From Burkholderiales bacterium Ga0077543 (GTDB lineage Bacteria; Pseudomonadota; Gammaproteobacteria; Burkholderiales; Burkholderiaceae_C), in contig LNET01000023.1 of the NCBI GenBank assembly GCA_001464055.1, positions 1 to 51,890 on the forward strand: DNA of 51,890 nt, given 5' to 3'. Under the pieces are notes generated by a model. That model saw only the letters and a list, made by a program, of their open reading frames with translations, was not told the origin of the DNA and did no database searches. Below are positions 32,520-40,501 of the stretch, piece by piece. The translations under genes and the position numbers were made by a program. Position 1 is the stretch's first letter. Each line of letters opens with the position of its first letter.

Positions 32520-33776
32520 TCAGGGCCGGCGGTAGATCGACAGCCCGCGGCTCGTCAGCACCGCCACGGCACGCCCACCCGGTGCTGCGACCAGCTGCTG
32601 CACTGTTGCCTGCAGGTCCAAGGACGAGACCACGGCCCGGCCTTGAAGGTCGAAGATCTGCAACTGCCGCCAGTTTTGCGAAGGCAGCAGCAGCCAGCGG
32701 CCGATCCGTGCCGTGACGTCGAGATCGCGGGCATCGAGCCGGTGGTTGCTCAGGCCGCTGGCCACGCGCTCGGCCGCCAGCTGCCCGCCCCGGGCGACAT
32801 AGCGATGAAGCACGCCACCGATGTGCGGCGTGTGGACCGCCCAGAGTTCCTCGCTTGCGGGGTCGACGCTGGCGGCCGACATCCAGCGGTTGCGCGTGCC
32901 GATGGGGGGCCCTGCCATGGCGACCTGCAGCGAAACGGCTTCCTGCCTGGATGCCGCAACGACGGCCAGCTGCGCCCCCAGCGGGCCCGAGCGCATGGTG
33001 ACGAGCCCGGCCCGCCCGTCGGGCAGCCGCCAGGGCCGCAGCTGCCGGTCCTCGAACACTTCGGGCGCTTGCAGCTGCAGGCTGCGCAGGGGTTTTAGGC
33101 TGTGCCGTTCCAGCCACAGCACCCGCGTCGCCTCGATGTCGTCGCCCAGCACGGCGTGGGGGTAGCGCTGCCGGTCGGGGCCGGCCAGAACCGCGAGATG
33201 GCCGCCGTCGCCGCGGCCGTCGAGGTCGGCGAGTACAGGCTGGGCGTCGGGCAGCACCGCTTCTTCGCTGCGCGCCACGATCTGCCACTGCCCCTGCGCA
33301 TCGGGTTCGAATCGTGCCAACCGCGCCTGGCCGTCCTGGTCGACGAGCCCGATTACCGCCAGCGGCAGGCCGCACAAGCCACCGTGGGGTGACAGCCGGG
33401 CGGCCGAGCGTTGCACGGCCGAGGCCGCCGCCCCGTCACTTCGCACCCACAGCCGTCCGTCGGCGCCCCGGCCGGCGATGCGCCCGTGGCTCACGTCCAG
33501 CGCGCCTTCGGGCGCCAGGCCCTCGGCCAGCTGACGCGTCTGCCCGTCTTCCAGAACCTGCCAGATCCGGCCGCCGTGGTCGCGGGCCAGCCAGCCTTCG
33601 CCGCCAGCGGCATCCACGCGCGCCACGTCGCTCAGCGGCACCGGCTTCAAGTCGTCCGTGCCGGCTCGGCCAGCCGCTGGGCCCAGGCCCAGGGCAGCCA
33701 GCCCCGCCGACAGCCGCGAGAGCATCCAGCGCCGCGACCCGCCGTGCACCTTCAGCTTCGACCTGGCCAGGGTCAC
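32520..33776 (-). CDS. exported beta-propeller-like protein of the ECF/NrsF operon
   Basis: The 418-residue protein starts with GSRRWMLSRLSAGLAALGLG, a Tat-like signal (two Arg ahead of a hydrophobic run and an Ala-x-Ala site), so it is probably secreted folded. The mature part has repeated short beta-rich blocks such as WLARDHGGRIWQVL, WRLPDGRAGLVTMRSG, WAVHTPHIGGVLHRY and LQIFDLQGRAVVSSL, which suggest a WD/VCBS-like propeller of about six blades. No ligand or enzyme motif was identified. The GTG at 33776 overlaps the NrsF stop (GTGA), so the gene is translated with the anti-sigma gene; an ATG at 33725 is a possible alternative that would leave out the Arg pair. Confidence 0.6.
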   Translation of the reverse strand: MTLARSKLKVHGGSRRWMLSRLSAGLAALGLGPAAGRAGTDDLKPVPLSDVARVDAAGGEGWLARDHGGRIWQVLEDGQTRQLAEGLAPEGALDVSHGRIAGRGADGRLWVRSDGAAASAVQRSAARLSPHGGLCGLPLAVIGLVDQDGQARLARFEPDAQGQWQIVARSEEAVLPDAQPVLADLDGRGDGGHLAVLAGPDRQRYPHAVLGDDIEATRVLWLERHSLKPLRSLQLQAPEVFEDRQLRPWRLPDGRAGLVTMRSGPLGAQLAVVAASRQEAVSLQVAMAGPPIGTRNRWMSAASVDPASEELWAVHTPHIGGVLHRYVARGGQLAAERVASGLSNHRLDARDLDVTARIGRWLLLPSQNWRQLQIFDLQGRAVVSSLDLQATVQQLVAAPGGRAVAVLTSRGLSIYRRP

Positions 33777-34408
33777 CACTGAAGGACCTTCGGGCCCAGC
33801 AGCGCGCCTGCGGCGCCGGTCAGGGCGATGCCCAGCGTGTACCAGACCGCCACGAAGGCGGCAGAAGCTTCTGGGCAGGCCAGCGCATAGCCGAAGGCCC
33901 CGACCGAGCCGGCCATCAGGCCGGCCGAGAAGCCTGCAGCACGGGGCCGCGTCGGCGCCAGCCCGCGCACCGACCAGAGCGACGCTGCCAGGGCCGGAAA
34001 CGACAGCGCCAGCACGTTCCAGGGGCAACTCAGCCAGGAATGGCCCAGCAGCGCCTGCAGGCGGGCACCCGCCGGCGCGGCGAAGAACGAGACCGCCCCG
34101 ACTGCCAGCATCACCCCGACCACGGCAATGACCACCAGCCGCGGCGTCGCAAGGGCGGCTGCCGGCCGCGACAGGCGAGCGGTCAACCAGCCCGCAGCCA
34201 GCGCCAGCGCAGCGGCATAGGCCATCTTCAACCAGGGCACGGTCGTGGCAAACATGCCTGATGGAATCGCGCCGAACACGGCAACGGCCGCCGCAGCGCT
34301 CAGGAGCAGGCCGGCCAAGGCGGCCGGCGACAGGCGCCGTGCCGCAAGCGCGCGCGGGGCCGGCCCTGCACCGCGGGCCAGCATGTCGATCAGCGTGTCG
34401 GTCTTCAT
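33773..34408 (-). CDS. nrsF: NrsF (DUF1109) membrane anti-sigma factor
   Basis: The 211-residue integral membrane protein has about six hydrophobic segments (for example LAGLLLSAAAAVAVFGAIP, VVIAVVGVMLAVGAVSFFA, FVAVWYTLGIALTGAAGALLG) and a short N-terminal cytoplasmic tail beginning MKTDTLIDMLARG. This is the layout of NrsF/DUF1109 (PF06532), the anti-sigma factor of Caulobacter SigF-type ECF factors. GHSWLSCPWNVLALSFPALAA holds a Cys in the loop typical of the family; such cysteines are used in metal or stress sensing. It sits 32 bases downstream of the sigma gene and overlaps the exported protein gene. Confidence 0.88.
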   Translation of the reverse strand: MKTDTLIDMLARGAGPAPRALAARRLSPAALAGLLLSAAAAVAVFGAIPSGMFATTVPWLKMAYAAALALAAGWLTARLSRPAAALATPRLVVIAVVGVMLAVGAVSFFAAPAGARLQALLGHSWLSCPWNVLALSFPALAASLWSVRGLAPTRPRAAGFSAGLMAGSVGAFGYALACPEASAAFVAVWYTLGIALTGAAGALLGPKVLQW

Positions 34409-34440
34409 CTCCGGCTTCCGTGGATGACCAGGTTCATGTT

Positions 34441-35004
34441 TCAGTCTTGCTGCCGCACCAGGGCGGCCAGGCGCTTGAGCCCCCTGTGCACCTGCACCTT
34501 GATGGCCGATTCCGTGGCGCCGGTACGCACCGCCGCCTCGGCCACGGACAGCCCCTCGATCTTGGTCAGCACGATGGCCTGCATCTGTGCCTGTGGCAGT
34601 TCCTGCAGCAGCAGCTCCAGGTCGCGCCGTGCGCCACCGTCGTCGGGTTCTGCCGCCAGCAATTGCTCGTCGACGTCGTCGATGGTGTCATGCAGGTGGT
34701 CGCGGCGCCCCCGCCGGCGCCACAGATCGACCAGCTTGTGCCGGGCGATGGCCACGGCCCAGGCGCTGACGGGCAGTGCCGGGTCGTAGGTGCCACGTTG
34801 CAGATGCAAGGCCAACAAAGTCTCCTGAACCAAGTCTTCCACCTCGTCCGGCAAGCCGGAAAGGCGGCGCTTCAAATACCCGCGCAGGCGCGCGGCGAGC
34901 AAGCCCAGGGCTTGCCTGTAGGCCACGTCGTCGCCCGACTGCGCACGCAACCACAACGGCTTGAGGGCAGACTCGAAGTCGCCGGGTTGGGCGTCAACAG
35001 GCAT
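34441..35004 (-). CDS. ECF RNA polymerase sigma factor (NrsF-associated, SigF type)
   Basis: The 187-residue protein has region 2 (YLKRRLSGLPDEVEDLVQETLLALH, VSAWAVAIARHKLVDLWRRR) and region 4 (LPQAQMQAIVLTKIEGLSVAEAAVRTGATESAIKVQVHRGLKRL) of extracytoplasmic-function sigma factors. The next gene encodes its NrsF anti-sigma factor. The ATG at 35004 is the first in frame, but the -10-like element of a strong promoter motif (35005-35030) abuts it exactly. Transcription would then begin inside the gene, so the true start may be a later codon such as TTG at 34956 or GTG at 34926. The same motif stands ahead of the ArsS-like operon, which makes that operon its probable target. Confidence 0.92.
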   Translation of the reverse strand: MPVDAQPGDFESALKPLWLRAQSGDDVAYRQALGLLAARLRGYLKRRLSGLPDEVEDLVQETLLALHLQRGTYDPALPVSAWAVAIARHKLVDLWRRRGRRDHLHDTIDDVDEQLLAAEPDDGGARRDLELLLQELPQAQMQAIVLTKIEGLSVAEAAVRTGATESAIKVQVHRGLKRLAALVRQQD

Positions 35005-35030
35005 TTCGTCGCTCGGGGTCCTTTGGTTAC
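35005..35030 (-). promoter_or_regulatory. GTAACC-N16-CGAA promoter motif, copy 1 (ECF operon)
   Basis: Read on the minus strand, GTAACC (35030-35025) and CGAA (35008-35005) are separated by exactly 16 bases and lead into the sigma gene. The pattern matches the SigF-type consensus I recall from Caulobacter (GTAACC-N16-CGAA), so the operon is probably autoregulated. An identical pattern occurs at 38512-38537. Confidence 0.75.
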
Positions 35031-35306
35031 ATCGGCCCGCATCATCGCCTCGGGGTCGAGGAAGTCCAGTGAGGCGCTGTTGGACGCAGGCGGTTTGCGT
35101 GGCGCGGCTGTGACATCGTAGGCGTCGGCCGAAAAGCCTGCGTCTTGGGCGCTTCTGCCCCCCTTGCTCAGGGAGGGTGGACCCAGAGTTCCCGCCGCGG
35201 TGAACTTTCGATGAGGCCTTGATGACATCCTGTTCCTAGCATGGTAGTGGCGGACTCGGTCAACCGAACCGCGACCCTCCACCACCATCCTGCCAGGAGC
35301 CCCGAA
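35031..35306. other. rest of the intergenic region between the sigma operon and the Spondin_N gene
   Basis: No gene is supported in this stretch. Apart from the sigma promoter motif next to it and an AGGAG ribosome-binding site before 35307, no clear promoter or hairpin was recognised. Confidence 0.4.
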
Positions 35307-36158
35307 ATGTCCAACCCTCTTCGCGCCTGTCTTCGCGCTCGTCTTCGCGCCAGCCTTCGCCATTCGGCCATCGCCTCAGCTTTGCTGGTCGCGGGTGCCG
35401 CCGCACAAGCCACACTCGTCGACGTCACCGTCACGGTGCACAACCTCCAGCCGGTCAACAGCGTCTCCTTCGCGGCGCTGCAGCTTGCCTTCAACAACGG
35501 CAGCTACGACTCCTTCAACATCGGGCAGGTCGCCACGGCCCCCATCATCTCCGTGGCCGAGGCGGGCTCCGGCGTTGCCTGGCAGGCGGCCTTTGCCGCC
35601 GCCGACCCCGGCGCCACCCGCGGCACGGTTGCGGGCCGGGTCGACCCGGGCACGGGGCCCCGCACCGCCACCTTCCGCGTCGACACCAGCGTCAACCGCT
35701 ACTTCACCTTCGCGTCGATGGTGGTGCCGAGCAACGACTTCTTCATCGGCAACGACGACCCCACGGAGTACCTGCTGCTGGACACGGCCGGCAACCTGCT
35801 GATTCCGTCGATCACGGTGAAGGCCAACGAAATCTGGGATGCCGGCTCGGAGGTCTTCGACCCGGCAGCCGCCGCTTTCATCCAGGGCAGCGTCGGGTCC
35901 ATGCGGCGCGACCAGAACTCGGTGGTGGCCCTCAACTTTGCCGAGCTGGCGGCTTTCAACGGGCTGAACACAGGGCTCGGCACCCCTTTCAACAGCGCCC
36001 TCACGGCCAACAGCGACATCTATCGCATCGGCTTCAGCGTGGCGGTCGTGCCCGAGCCCGGCAGCTATGCGCTGATGGCGGCAGGCCTGATGGCTGTCGG
36101 CTTCATGGCACGCCGCCGCCGCCCCGGCACTGCCGAAGGCCGCCAGGCCAAGGTCTGA
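35307..36158 (+). CDS. Spondin_N-domain protein with PEP-CTERM sorting signal
   Basis: The 283-residue exported protein has a signal peptide (hydrophobic SAIASALLVAGAAAQA). A Spondin_N domain follows from residue 35 to about 235: VDVTVTVHNLQPVN, ALQLAFNNGSYDSFNIGQ, VDTSVNRYFTFASMVVPSNDFFIGNDDP and VKANEIWDAGSEVFDP. It ends with the PEP-CTERM tag VPEPGSYALMAAGLMAVGFMARRRR, which exosortase/EpsH-type systems recognise. The start ATG at 35307 is preceded by AGGAG. Such proteins are usually part of exopolysaccharide or biofilm surfaces. It lies beside, and divergent from, the ECF sigma operon, though its own upstream region does not show the GTAACC motif. Confidence 0.88.
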   Translation: MSNPLRACLRARLRASLRHSAIASALLVAGAAAQATLVDVTVTVHNLQPVNSVSFAALQLAFNNGSYDSFNIGQVATAPIISVAEAGSGVAWQAAFAAADPGATRGTVAGRVDPGTGPRTATFRVDTSVNRYFTFASMVVPSNDFFIGNDDPTEYLLLDTAGNLLIPSITVKANEIWDAGSEVFDPAAAAFIQGSVGSMRRDQNSVVALNFAELAAFNGLNTGLGTPFNSALTANSDIYRIGFSVAVVPEPGSYALMAAGLMAVGFMARRRRPGTAEGRQAKV

Positions 36159-36223
36159 GCGGTCTTGCAGGCGCTCTGTTCCAATCGGCGGCTGACGCCA
36201 CATCGACGTGGTGAGCACTGCCC

Positions 36224-36931
36224 ATGAACGAGCACCTGCTGCTGGTCGAAGACGACGACGCCATCGCCCTGGCCCTGCGCCTGCATCTGGAAGGCGCAGG
36301 CTACCGCCTGCACCGCGAGGCCGACGGCCGGCGAGCCATGGCCGCCATCGACCAGCAGCCGTGGGACCTGGTGCTGCTGGACCTGATGCTGCCCGGCGCC
36401 GACGGCTGGGAAGTCTGCCGCCACCTGCGAGATCGCCATGCGAACACGCCGGTCATCATGCTCAGCGCGCGCTCGGCCGAGGCGCACCGGGTGCTGGGGC
36501 TGGAACTGGGCGCCGACGACTATGTCGCCAAGCCGTTCTCGATGCTCGAACTCGTGGCGCGCATACGGGCGCTGCTGCGGCGTGTCGAGCAGCTGCGCTC
36601 GACCACGTCACTGCGCCAGGAGTTTGTCTTCGGCCCCTTCAAGCTCGACGCGGTCAGGCGCGAGCTGCTCTGTGCCGACGAGCCCGTGCCCTTGACGCTG
36701 CGTGAGTTCGACCTGCTGCACTTCCTGCTCAAGCACCCTGGCCGTCCGTTCAGCCGCACCGAGCTGTTGCAGCGTGTCTGGGGCGATGGCTTCGACGGCT
36801 ACGAGCACACCGTGAACTCGCACATCAACCGTCTGCGCAACCGCATCGAAGACAACCCGCGCGACCCCAAGCGCGTGGTCACCGTCTGGGGCGTGGGCTA
36901 CCGCTTTGACCTGGAACCTTCGCCCTCATGA
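36224..36931 (+). CDS. OmpR-family response regulator
   Basis: The 235-residue regulator has a receiver domain (residues 1-120) with the acidic pair in EDDDA, the phosphoacceptor Asp in LVLLDLMLPGADGWEV and the Lys in DYVAKPFSMLELVARI. A winged-helix DNA-binding domain follows (LTLREFDLLHFLLKHPGRPFSR, LLQRVWGDGFDGYEHTVNSHINRLRNRIE, VVTVWGVGYRF). The stop overlaps the kinase start (ATGA). It should control promoters nearby, perhaps including the radical SAM operon downstream, though that operon already has a sigma-type promoter. Confidence 0.95.
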   Translation: MNEHLLLVEDDDAIALALRLHLEGAGYRLHREADGRRAMAAIDQQPWDLVLLDLMLPGADGWEVCRHLRDRHANTPVIMLSARSAEAHRVLGLELGADDYVAKPFSMLELVARIRALLRRVEQLRSTTSLRQEFVFGPFKLDAVRRELLCADEPVPLTLREFDLLHFLLKHPGRPFSRTELLQRVWGDGFDGYEHTVNSHINRLRNRIEDNPRDPKRVVTVWGVGYRFDLEPSPS

Positions 36932-38469
36932 TGTCCAGGCGTTCATTCACCACTCGCCTGTCGCTGGTGCTGGCCTTGCTGCTGCTGGCCTACGGCGCCT
37001 TCGTGGCGCTGCTCGGGCGCCATGTGGCGGAAGAACAGGAGCAGGAATCGCAGCAGCGGCTGTCCCATGGCCTGGCGCGTCACATCGTCGAGCACTGGCC
37101 TGAGATCGCCTCGGCCAACCGCGACGAGGCCGAGCGCTCGGCGCGCAGCGCGCTGCTGTCGATGCTGATGACGGTGAACCCTGCCGTGCAGGTCTACCTG
37201 CTGGACGCCGACGGTCGCGTGCAGCACTACATCGGCAAGCCGGGCATGGTCAAGGAATACCAGGTTGATCTGAGCGTGATTCAGTCCTTCCTGGCTGGCG
37301 CCGAATTGCCCTTGCGCGGGACCGATCCCATGGGTTCAGGCGTGCCGCGCATCTTCAGCGCGGCGATGTTTCCGGTGCGGGCAGGTGATGTGCGGCCGCC
37401 CGGTTACCTGTACGTCATCCTCAAGAGCCAGGCGCGCAGTGATGCTGCGGGGGAGGTCGGGGCCGGGCGGCTCTGGTGGGGTGCTGCCGTGGCCGCGGCC
37501 ATCGGCCTACTCGTGACCTTTCTGGTGGGCCTGTTCAGCTTCCGACGCCTGACATTGCCGCTGCACCGCCTGGCGCAGGACTTGCGCAGCTACAACCGCA
37601 TCGGTGCGTCCAGGCAGGAGCAGGGCGACGCTGGCACTGGCGCAGGACCCGCGCCCAGGCCGGCCGGCGGCGACGAAGTGCGCGCCTTGGCCGACGCCTT
37701 TGCCGGCATGAAGCACCGCATCGATTCCCATGCTGCGCGCGAACAGCGACAGGTGGCCGACCACCGCGAAATGATGGCCAGCGTGGCGCACGACCTGCGC
37801 ACGCCGCTGACGGCACTGCACGGCCACCTGGAGGTGCTGGCAGGCGGGCTGGCGCCGGCCCCGGGGCCGGCGGGCGAGCTCGCGCCTGAACACAGCCGCC
37901 GCGGCGCCGTGCTGCAGGCCGCCTTGGCGCAAAGCCGCAAGGTCAGCCGCCTGTCGCAGCAGCTGTTCGAGCTGGCTGCGCTGCAGTCGACCGAACAGGT
38001 GCTGCACCGCGAACGTTTCAGTCTGGACGACCTGGTGACCGATGCGGTGCAGAAGTTCGAGCTCAGCGACACGCCGGCACTCGTCACCCTGCACGGCGTG
38101 CCACCCGGGCGCCTGGAACTCGACGGCGACCTGCAGCTGATCGAAAGGGCGGTGACCAACCTGATCGACAACGCGGTGCGTCACGCGCCCGGCAATCAGG
38201 CGGTGCGTGTGAGCCTGCGCCGTGAAGGCGAGCAGGCCGAGATCGTGATCGAGGACGCCGGGCCGGGTTTGCCTGAAGAACTGCATCAGCGCCTGGATCG
38301 GGGCCTGTCCTTGCGCGACCCGCCGATCAAGCGCAGCAGCGGCGGCATCGGCGGCCTGGGCCTGGCGATCGCCCAGCGCGTGGCTGTCTTGCACGGTGGC
38401 AGCCTGCGGCCGCTGCCGGCGCCGCGGGGCGGCACACGCCTGTGCCTGGCGCTGCCGATCGCCCCGTAG
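36928..38469 (+). CDS. sensor histidine kinase
   Basis: The 513-residue kinase has an N-terminal helix (RLSLVLALLLLAYGAFVALLG), a periplasmic sensor region of about 150 residues (to LYVILKSQARSD), and a second helix (LWWGAAVAAAIGLLVTFLVGLF). A HAMP-like linker with an Ala/Pro/Gly-rich insert comes next, then the phosphoacceptor motif MASVAHDLRTPLTAL and the HATPase domain (NLIDNAVRHAPGN, VIEDAGPGLPEE, GGIGGLGLAIAQRVAVLHGG). It is the cognate partner of the overlapping OmpR-type regulator. No metal-binding motif is obvious in the sensor region, so the signal is unknown. Confidence 0.94.
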   Translation: MMSRRSFTTRLSLVLALLLLAYGAFVALLGRHVAEEQEQESQQRLSHGLARHIVEHWPEIASANRDEAERSARSALLSMLMTVNPAVQVYLLDADGRVQHYIGKPGMVKEYQVDLSVIQSFLAGAELPLRGTDPMGSGVPRIFSAAMFPVRAGDVRPPGYLYVILKSQARSDAAGEVGAGRLWWGAAVAAAIGLLVTFLVGLFSFRRLTLPLHRLAQDLRSYNRIGASRQEQGDAGTGAGPAPRPAGGDEVRALADAFAGMKHRIDSHAAREQRQVADHREMMASVAHDLRTPLTALHGHLEVLAGGLAPAPGPAGELAPEHSRRGAVLQAALAQSRKVSRLSQQLFELAALQSTEQVLHRERFSLDDLVTDAVQKFELSDTPALVTLHGVPPGRLELDGDLQLIERAVTNLIDNAVRHAPGNQAVRVSLRREGEQAEIVIEDAGPGLPEELHQRLDRGLSLRDPPIKRSSGGIGGLGLAIAQRVAVLHGGSLRPLPAPRGGTRLCLALPIAP

Positions 38470-38511
38470 TTCCCGCAAAAGCACCTGTTTGCGGCGCGCA
38501 CCGCCTGCGCT

Positions 38512-38537
38512 GTAACCGTTTTGCGCCAGCCAGCGAA
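38512..38537 (+). promoter_or_regulatory. GTAACC-N16-CGAA promoter motif, copy 2 (ArsS-like operon)
   Basis: GTAACC (38512-38517) is followed after exactly 16 bases by CGAA (38534-38537). The ATG of the radical SAM gene lies 42 bases further on, which leaves a leader of about 35 bases. It is identical in pattern to the motif abutting the ECF sigma gene on the other strand, so the operon is probably transcribed by that sigma factor. Confidence 0.75.
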
Positions 38538-38579
38538 TACCGGGCATCACCTTCATCCTACCCAAGGCCCGCCCCGCCC

Positions 38580-39608
38580 ATGCACGCCACGCTTCCCTTG
38601 CTGCTTGCCACCGACTTCCCGCCCGTCAGCCGCGGCGCGCTCCAGACCCTGCAGGTCAACCTGGGCTACAAGTGCAACCAGAGCTGCCTGCACTGCCATG
38701 TCGCCGCCAGTCCGCAGCGCACGGAGATGATGGACGCCGACACCGTCGCCCTGGTCATCGAGGTGCTGCGCGCGCGCAGCATCGGCACGCTGGACCTGAC
38801 CGGTGGTGCCCCTGAACTGAACCTGCACTTCCGCGACCTGGTGCGCCAGGCCCGAAAGGCTGGCGTGCGCGTCATCGATCGCTGCAACCTGACCATCCTG
38901 TCCGAACCGGGGCAGGAGGATCTGGCCGCCTTCCTGGCCGAGCAGGGCGTCGAGATCACCGCTTCACTGCCCTGCTATTCGCCGGCCAATGTCGACAGGC
39001 AGCGCGGCGACGGCGTCTTCGAGCGCAGCATTGCCGGGCTGCGGCAACTGAACGCACTGGGCTATGGCGACGCCGCCAGCGGCCTGGTGCTGAACCTGGT
39101 CTACAACCCGCAGGGCGCGGTGCTGCCGCCGCCACAGGGGCCGCTTCAGGAAGACTACAAGCGTGAACTGCTGCTGCATTTCGGCGTCCGCTTCAACCAT
39201 CTTCACGCACTGGCGAACATGCCGATCCAGCGCTTCGGCAGCGCGCTGGTCAGCAAGGGCACTTTCGGCGCCTACATGAAGCTGCTGCGCAACAGCTGCC
39301 GCGCCGAGAACCTCGACACCGTGATGTGCCGCAGCCTGCTCAGCGTGGACTGGCAGGGCCACCTGTACGACTGCGACTTCAATCAGATGCTGGGCCTGCG
39401 CGCCCATCTCGCCGGCTTGCAGCGGCCGCATCTGCGCGACCTGCTGCAGAACGACCCGGCCGGCGCCCGCATCAGCGTTGCCGACCACTGCTACGGCTGC
39501 ACGGCCGGCCAGGGCAGCAGCTGTGGTGGCGCCCTGAAGCCAGGGGTGTCGGTGGATGTCGTCGCATCTGCGGCAGTGCCCGCGGCCCGAATGGGAGTTC
39601 AAGCATGA
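38580..39608 (+). CDS. ArsS-like radical SAM/Cys-rich protein (TIGR04167)
   Basis: The 342-residue enzyme has the radical SAM cluster motif C-x3-C-x2-C (CNQSCLHC, Cys 32, 36, 39), LDLTGGAPELNLHFRDL for SAM binding, and NPQGAVLPPPQGPLQEDYKREL. The C-terminal Cys-rich tail is CYGCTAGQGSSCGG (Cys 304, 307, 315). This matches the family of ArsS, which in arsenosugar biosynthesis adds a 5'-deoxyadenosyl group to a methylated arsenical; related members may use other substrates. No arsM methyltransferase is present in the window. The following importer gene overlaps by four bases. No in-frame TGA is seen in the tail, so it is a cysteine rather than selenocysteine form. Confidence 0.88.
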   Translation: MHATLPLLLATDFPPVSRGALQTLQVNLGYKCNQSCLHCHVAASPQRTEMMDADTVALVIEVLRARSIGTLDLTGGAPELNLHFRDLVRQARKAGVRVIDRCNLTILSEPGQEDLAAFLAEQGVEITASLPCYSPANVDRQRGDGVFERSIAGLRQLNALGYGDAASGLVLNLVYNPQGAVLPPPQGPLQEDYKRELLLHFGVRFNHLHALANMPIQRFGSALVSKGTFGAYMKLLRNSCRAENLDTVMCRSLLSVDWQGHLYDCDFNQMLGLRAHLAGLQRPHLRDLLQNDPAGARISVADHCYGCTAGQGSSCGGALKPGVSVDVVASAAVPAARMGVQA

Positions 39609-40501
39609 ACCTGAACCGTCGCACGGCCTGTTCCCTGGCCGCCCTGCTGGCCCTTCCTGGCGTGGCCCGGGCCCAGGCCCGGGCTGACGCCAGCCCCTTG
39701 AAGTTCGGCGTCGGCATGTTCCAGCCCGACCGCGAGAAGAACGACGCCACCTACCGACCGCTGGCTGCGCACCTGGCGCAGCGCCTGGGCCGGCCGGTGG
39801 AACTGCGCACCGTCGACAGCTGGGAAGGGCTGGCCAAGAGCCTGGCCAATGGCGAGACCGACCTCGCGCTGATGGGCCCCTGGGGCTATGTGCTGGCCCA
39901 TCACTTCAGTGCTGCGCAAGTGGTGTCGACCATCCTGTACCAGGGCAAGCCCGAGTACTTCGCGCTCATCGTCACGCACCCTGATTCAGGGCTGAACAGC
40001 GTCGAAGACCTGATCAGCCCCCAAGGCAGGGGCCGCAGCTTTGCCTTCGGTGACAAGGGCTCGACCTCGGGCTACCTGATCCCCTTGCACATGTTCCAGC
40101 AGCGCGGCATCGACCCCGAGAAGCACTTTGCCCGCGTGCTGTACACCAAGCACCAGGCGATCCAGATGCAGGTGACGGCCGGGCAGATCGATGCTGGCGC
40201 CGACTTCAACCGCAACCGCGACGTGATGATCTCGCAGGGCCTGATCACGGCTGCGCGCAGCAAGATCATCTGGCAATCGGCACCGCTGCCCAACGACGCG
40301 TTCGCCGTCAGCGCCAACCTTGCCCGGGATGCCGGCTTCGTCAAGCGCCTGCAGGGCGCGCTGGCCGAAGTCGGCCCGCTGCTGGCGGGCCAGCCGAAGC
40401 TGCTGCCTGCCAACTACACCGGCTTCGTCGCCAGCGACAACTCGTTCTACAAGCCCATCCGTGATGCCGGCCTGGCCACAGGCAAGCTGGGGGCCCGTTG
40501 A
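39605..40501 (+). CDS. PhnD-like ABC-importer binding protein
   Basis: The 298-residue precursor has a leader with a twin-Arg (NLNRRTACSLAALLALPGVARA), so export may be by Tat or Sec. The mature part follows the phosphonate-binding-like fold: FGVGMFQPDREKNDATYRPLAAHLAQRLGRPVELRTV, then LANGETDLALMGPWGYVLAH, then FAFGDKGSTSGYLIPLHMFQQRGIDP. Relatives bind phosphonate, phosphite, arsenite (AioX) or other oxyanions. ATGA couples it to the ArsS-like gene and TTGA to the permease. The ligand is not known; the neighbour suggests an arsenic or phosphorus oxyanion or an organic derivative. Confidence 0.9.
   Translation: MNLNRRTACSLAALLALPGVARAQARADASPLKFGVGMFQPDREKNDATYRPLAAHLAQRLGRPVELRTVDSWEGLAKSLANGETDLALMGPWGYVLAHHFSAAQVVSTILYQGKPEYFALIVTHPDSGLNSVEDLISPQGRGRSFAFGDKGSTSGYLIPLHMFQQRGIDPEKHFARVLYTKHQAIQMQVTAGQIDAGADFNRNRDVMISQGLITAARSKIIWQSAPLPNDAFAVSANLARDAGFVKRLQGALAEVGPLLAGQPKLLPANYTGFVASDNSFYKPIRDAGLATGKLGAR

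Noticed and set aside
34872..35363. Minus-strand open frame overlapping the sigma gene and its upstream region
   Set aside because: Its first part lies in a regulatory region and its second part overlaps the sigma gene in another frame; there is no family match.
36224..38469. The two-component system as the main regulator of the ArsS-like operon
   Set aside because: It is adjacent, but the operon has its own sigma-type promoter motif at 38512-38537 and a 110-base gap, so direct control by the response regulator is not supported.
38580..39608. Selenocysteine codon in the Cys-rich tail of the ArsS-like protein
   Set aside because: All tail positions are ordinary cysteine codons and the only in-frame TGA is the terminal stop, which overlaps the next gene's start.
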